DNA from: an uncultured Acetatifactor sp.
GTDB lineage: Bacteria > Bacillota > Clostridia > Lachnospirales > Lachnospiraceae
Direction: 5' to 3'
NCBI GenBank assembly: GCA_949840935.1
Contig: CATKXX010000009.1
Coordinates: 1 to 64,000 of the forward strand
DNA length: 64,000 bases
Every line of letters starts with the position of its first letter. Position 1 is the stretch's first letter. The position numbers and the translations under genes were made by a program. The notes under the pieces were generated by a model. It made no database searches and was not told the DNA's origin. It saw only the letters and a list, made by a program, of their open reading frames with translations. Shown here one piece after another: positions 61,057-64,000 of this stretch.

Positions 61057-61174
61057 ACCCCTGTTCCTTTCCCGGTCAAAAAGTCAACACGCCCGCATTG
61101 GAGCGTATACTCTAATTGCCGCGCGGCCCGCATGCTGTGAAACGGCAAACTTCCATATGCGGCCGGGCGCACCA

Positions 61175-61210
61175 CAAAAAATGAGAGCAGTCCGTCATTG
61201 ACTGCTCTCT
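61175..61210 (-). terminator. Intrinsic terminator after the repeat-tailed membrane protein gene
   Basis: GAGAGCAGT/ACTGCTCTC arms (61183-61191 and 61201-61209) followed on the minus strand by a six-T run. Confidence 0.75.
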
Positions 61211-61320
61211 TATGATTCCCATTTATTATGTATAAAATTCATGCAAAGCTTCATATCCTGCCAATATCATGTGATATCCTCCAGGATTAAGGAATTTCCC
61301 GCGCTTCGTTCGTACAACGG

Positions 61321-63324
61321 TCAGAGGTCAAAATCGTCATCCTCAGCCACATCTACATCATAATCGCTGCATTCCTTTGCGTCAAGCTTATAATCCATAA
61401 CCCGCTTCACATGCTTTTTCGGCAGGGGCAGGGGGTTCTCAAGAAATTCAATCTTGCGTTTCTCCTGGGGCTTTTCCTCCGGTTCGGCCGCGTTCCGGCC
61501 GATGGTCTCCTTTTTAGCCGCTTCTGAAATGGAAGCCGTCTTTTCTGTTGTCCTGGATATTTTCCTGCCTTCTCCCACGATTTTCCCCTCCTCTCCGGAT
61601 TCTCCGCCCTGGCCCAATTCGCCGGCCTCCTGTTCCGCCTCACTGTCCGGCAGCTGCTCCTGATTCGGCCCGTCGGCCTCCTGTTCTGGCTCAACTTCCG
61701 GCCACTGCTCCTGATTCAGCCCGTCGGCCTCCTGTTCCGTCTCACTGTCCAGCAGCTGCTCCTGATTCAGCCCGCCAGCCGCCTGTTCCGCCTCACTGTC
61801 CGGCAGCTGCTCCTGATTCAGCCCGTCGGCCGCCTGTTCCGCCTCACTGTCCGGCAGCTGCTCCTGATTCAGCCCGCCAGCCTCCTGCCCTGGCTCACTG
61901 TCCGGCCATTCGGCCCGGCCATGTTGCCGGTGTTTCCGGCCTCTGCCCGCACGCCCTGGCCCTTTTCGCTCTTTCCCTGTGCGCCGGTCGCTGTCCTGCT
62001 CATCCCCGGCCGGTTCATCACTGTCCAGCTCCGTCAGCTCCAGGTCTACCACTTCCAGGTCTACCACTTCCAGGTCGTCCGGCCTTCCTGATGCCCTCTC
62101 CTCCGGGACTTCCTCCGGGCGGGCCGACATGCTCTCTCCAATCCCCAGCCCGGCCAGTATCGTACTGAAGAAAAAGATGTAGATATAACCGTTCATTTCG
62201 TCCGTGAACATTCCCAGAAACTGCATCAGAATCGCCACACACAGGCAGAAGCTCCACACCGTAAACCGTTCCGTCCCCCTGTTGCACCAGAAACTGAAAA
62301 CACCACATGTCATAAGGCAGAGAATCAACAAAATCAGCCATACCGTATCAAAGCTTGCAAGCGTCACGGAAAGCTGCAGCTCCTTCCAGCGGTACAGCTC
62401 CCCCCAGGCGGCTATGATTCCGGGCAGGGCCTTCCCGCTGCACATCATATCCGCAAACATACAGCCCAGAGCACCCAGTACAAAACCCGCCAGGGAAGCA
62501 CACAGCCCGGCTGCCGTCTTTCCCTTAGCATCCTGCCTCTGCATGACGACCACACCCAGCAGCAGGGGAAGCAGCAAAAGGCCCGCCACATCCAGATAAC
62601 TCAGCCCGGCACACAGCGCTCCTGCCGCCAGCCAGAAGCCCCAGCCCGGCACACTCTTTACCCCCCGGGATAAAAGGAAAAGTACAAGCGAGAACGCCGC
62701 CAGATACAGCATCTCCGGGGAAAGCCGGAGCGACTTCTCCGCCATATATGGCGAAAGCATAAAAAAGGCCGCCATCACAACAGCCGGAAACCTGCCTGCC
62801 ATCCTTCTGACCGCCAGATACAGGAACAGCACACCAGACAGCTGCAATACAAGCTGCATCCACAACGCCGCCTCCGCCTTATTCCCCAGCAGCATAAAAC
62901 ACAGGCGCAGCGCCCATAGGTAAGCATGGACAGCCCCGTGTGAAAACTGGGGCATCCCCGGCCCGTCTGCAGAGAGGTAGGCAAGCTCCAGATATACCGA
63001 ATCGCCGGGAACCTCGAAGGAACCTGACCCCAGAGCCATCACCCGGGGAAACAGCCCCGCCGCAAACAACGCCGCAACGATGATCCCTTCCACCCAGGCC
63101 AAGCCTTCCCTCCTGCCCCCGGAACCGTCGCCAAGCACGCGGTGCAGGGCAAACACAAGAATCCCCGAGAACAGCAGGTATCCTGCCGGCATTATAATCT
63201 CAAAGTACTCCGCCATCCCGAAGGTATCGCAGAGCACCCTGCAGGTAAATATCATTGCCGTCACAACGATGACCAGGTAGACCGCCCACATCAGACAGCT
63301 GAATACGTTTTTCTTCCAACTCAT
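61321..63324 (-). CDS. Multi-pass membrane protein (GT-C/GT39-like) with a repeat-rich acidic tail
   Basis: 667 residues. About ten membrane helices fill residues 1-400; the first loop with GDSVYLELAYLSADGP and the SPYMAEKSLRLSPEMLYL loop resemble GT39-type lipid-linked sugar transferases, though no firm motif is seen. A 270-residue acidic cytoplasmic-type tail follows, with DLEVVDLEVVDLEL and six 17-residue repeats (471-572). It is next to a GT2 polyprenyl-sugar synthase, which would supply its donor. Confidence 0.75.
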   Translation of the reverse strand: MSWKKNVFSCLMWAVYLVIVVTAMIFTCRVLCDTFGMAEYFEIIMPAGYLLFSGILVFALHRVLGDGSGGRREGLAWVEGIIVAALFAAGLFPRVMALGSGSFEVPGDSVYLELAYLSADGPGMPQFSHGAVHAYLWALRLCFMLLGNKAEAALWMQLVLQLSGVLFLYLAVRRMAGRFPAVVMAAFFMLSPYMAEKSLRLSPEMLYLAAFSLVLFLLSRGVKSVPGWGFWLAAGALCAGLSYLDVAGLLLLPLLLGVVVMQRQDAKGKTAAGLCASLAGFVLGALGCMFADMMCSGKALPGIIAAWGELYRWKELQLSVTLASFDTVWLILLILCLMTCGVFSFWCNRGTERFTVWSFCLCVAILMQFLGMFTDEMNGYIYIFFFSTILAGLGIGESMSARPEEVPEERASGRPDDLEVVDLEVVDLELTELDSDEPAGDEQDSDRRTGKERKGPGRAGRGRKHRQHGRAEWPDSEPGQEAGGLNQEQLPDSEAEQAADGLNQEQLPDSEAEQAAGGLNQEQLLDSETEQEADGLNQEQWPEVEPEQEADGPNQEQLPDSEAEQEAGELGQGGESGEEGKIVGEGRKISRTTEKTASISEAAKKETIGRNAAEPEEKPQEKRKIEFLENPLPLPKKHVKRVMDYKLDAKECSDYDVDVAEDDDFDL
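61609..61914 (-). repeat. 51-bp coding tandem repeat, six units
   Basis: Units encode 17 residues of the form EQLPDSEAEQAADGLNQ, with variation at a few positions. The reading frame is kept throughout, and unit number could vary between strains. Confidence 0.85.
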
Positions 63325-63339
63325 TCGATTCGCAACCCT

Positions 63340-64000
63340 TTAAACAACCTTTTCAATATTATAGCGCGGCCTCTGCTTCACCTCTATATAAATCTTGCCG
63401 ATATACTGCCCCACCAGCCCGATTGCCAACAGCTGCAGGCCACCCAGGAACCAGATGGAGAGGATCATGGAAGTCCAGCCGGGAACCACATGCCCGGTAA
63501 AATAAGATACAAATGCATAGACTGCCGCCAGGCCGGCGGCGAAGATAATAAACAGGCCCATCCCCAGGATCAGGCTTATGGGCTTGACGCTGAAAGAAGA
63601 AATCCCGTTAAAGGCCAGCGCCAGCATTTTCTTCAGGGGATACTTGGACTCCCCCGCCACACGCTCCTTACGGTCATAGTAAACCTTCTCCGTCTGATAG
63701 CCGATCAGGGGCATCATGCCGCGCAGAAAAAGGTTTGTCTCTTTATATTTTGAGAATTCTTCCACCGCGCGCCTGGACATAAGGCGGAAGTCCGCATGAT
63801 TATATACGGTCTTTACCCCCATCATATCCATCAGCTTATAAAAGCCCTGCGCCGTGGTTCTCTTAAAGAAAGTGTCCGTCTTACGCTCTTTCCTGACGCC
63901 GTACACAATATCGTTTCCGGCATGGAATTTATCGATCATCTCCTCTATCACAGCCACATCATCCTGGAGATCCGCATCTATGGAGATCGTCACATCGCTC
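63340..64000 (-). CDS. GT2 glycosyltransferase, DPM1/ArnC-like (cut by window edge)
   Basis: Residues visible begin SDVTISIDADLQDD, the DADLQDD metal/nucleotide site of polyprenyl-phosphate sugar synthases. Two C-terminal membrane helices follow (SLILGMGLFIIFAAGLAAVY; LGGLQLLAIGLVGQYIGK), ending RPRYNIEKVV. Such enzymes move glucose or similar sugars onto undecaprenyl phosphate for GT-C transferases, fitting the next gene 15 bp away. The N-terminus is outside the window. Confidence 0.9.
   Translation of the reverse strand, partial: SDVTISIDADLQDDVAVIEEMIDKFHAGNDIVYGVRKERKTDTFFKRTTAQGFYKLMDMMGVKTVYNHADFRLMSRRAVEEFSKYKETNLFLRGMMPLIGYQTEKVYYDRKERVAGESKYPLKKMLALAFNGISSFSVKPISLILGMGLFIIFAAGLAAVYAFVSYFTGHVVPGWTSMILSIWFLGGLQLLAIGLVGQYIGKIYIEVKQRPRYNIEKVV

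Overview
The window looks like chromosome from a spore-forming Clostridia member, most likely a Lachnospiraceae. The basis is family resemblance of the proteins, Gram-positive ribosome binding sites, a LysM/GH18 spore-type gene, an NfnAB pair, and rimM-trmD and tepA/ftsK neighbourhoods. No rRNA, tRNA or CRISPR array was seen.

Bases 1 to about 13035 are the right end of an integrated prophage or phage-like element. Leftward genes form an early/replication block: VRR-NUC nuclease (cut by the window edge), HUH replication protein, sigma-like protein, PAPS-reductase-family protein and many small proteins. The control region (about 6.5-9.1 kb) has four XRE regulators, paired operators, small regulatory-type proteins and a HicAB module. 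An Abi-alpha (DUF4393) gene sits between two copies of a roughly 78-bp repeat. Next come a holin-like toxic peptide, a solitary type I-C-like CRISPR repeat directly before a second hicB, a Zn-ribbon protein with PTPEPTA repeats, an inverted partial CRISPR-like repeat, and a large serine recombinase. The recombinase ends about 45 bp from the junction, where a LysM/GH18 (YaaH/SleL-like) gene is cut after its catalytic Glu.

Bases 13-30 kb hold ordinary chromosomal genes: nth, an isochorismatase-family hydrolase, nitroreductase, a TMD-NBD-TMD ABC exporter with MerR, a DUF2461/S51 peptidase/XRE operon, pepF, an AraC regulator, a trmD-GNAT fusion, rimM and a lipoprotein. Bases 30-47 kb hold pgi, several small cargo-like genes, an Rpn nuclease bracketed by a 27-bp duplication of the rlmH 3' end, rlmH, nfnB/nfnA, a zinc-ribbon TPR protein, fhs and ftsK.

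Bases 47.1-60.4 kb are a ten-reading-frame, one-strand surface-glycan operon lying between tepA and ftsK. It encodes LicD, two GT2 proteins (one a four-domain fusion), a CMP-sugar cytidylyltransferase, a DRE-TIM aldolase, a ThDP enzyme (split, probably damaged), a KdsC-YhcH fusion, a sialyltransferase-like enzyme and WecB. No NeuB-type synthase is present, so I infer an unusual route to a CMP-activated keto-sugar acid. The operon promoter has a run of ten G in its spacer, which suggests phase variation. Bases 61.3-64 kb hold a multi-pass membrane protein with a repeat-rich tail and a GT2 enzyme cut by the window edge.

The strongest leads are the solitary CRISPR repeat units (possible RNA anti-CRISPRs), the phase-variable unusual glycan operon, the element inside a spore hydrolase gene and the rlmH-end duplication.
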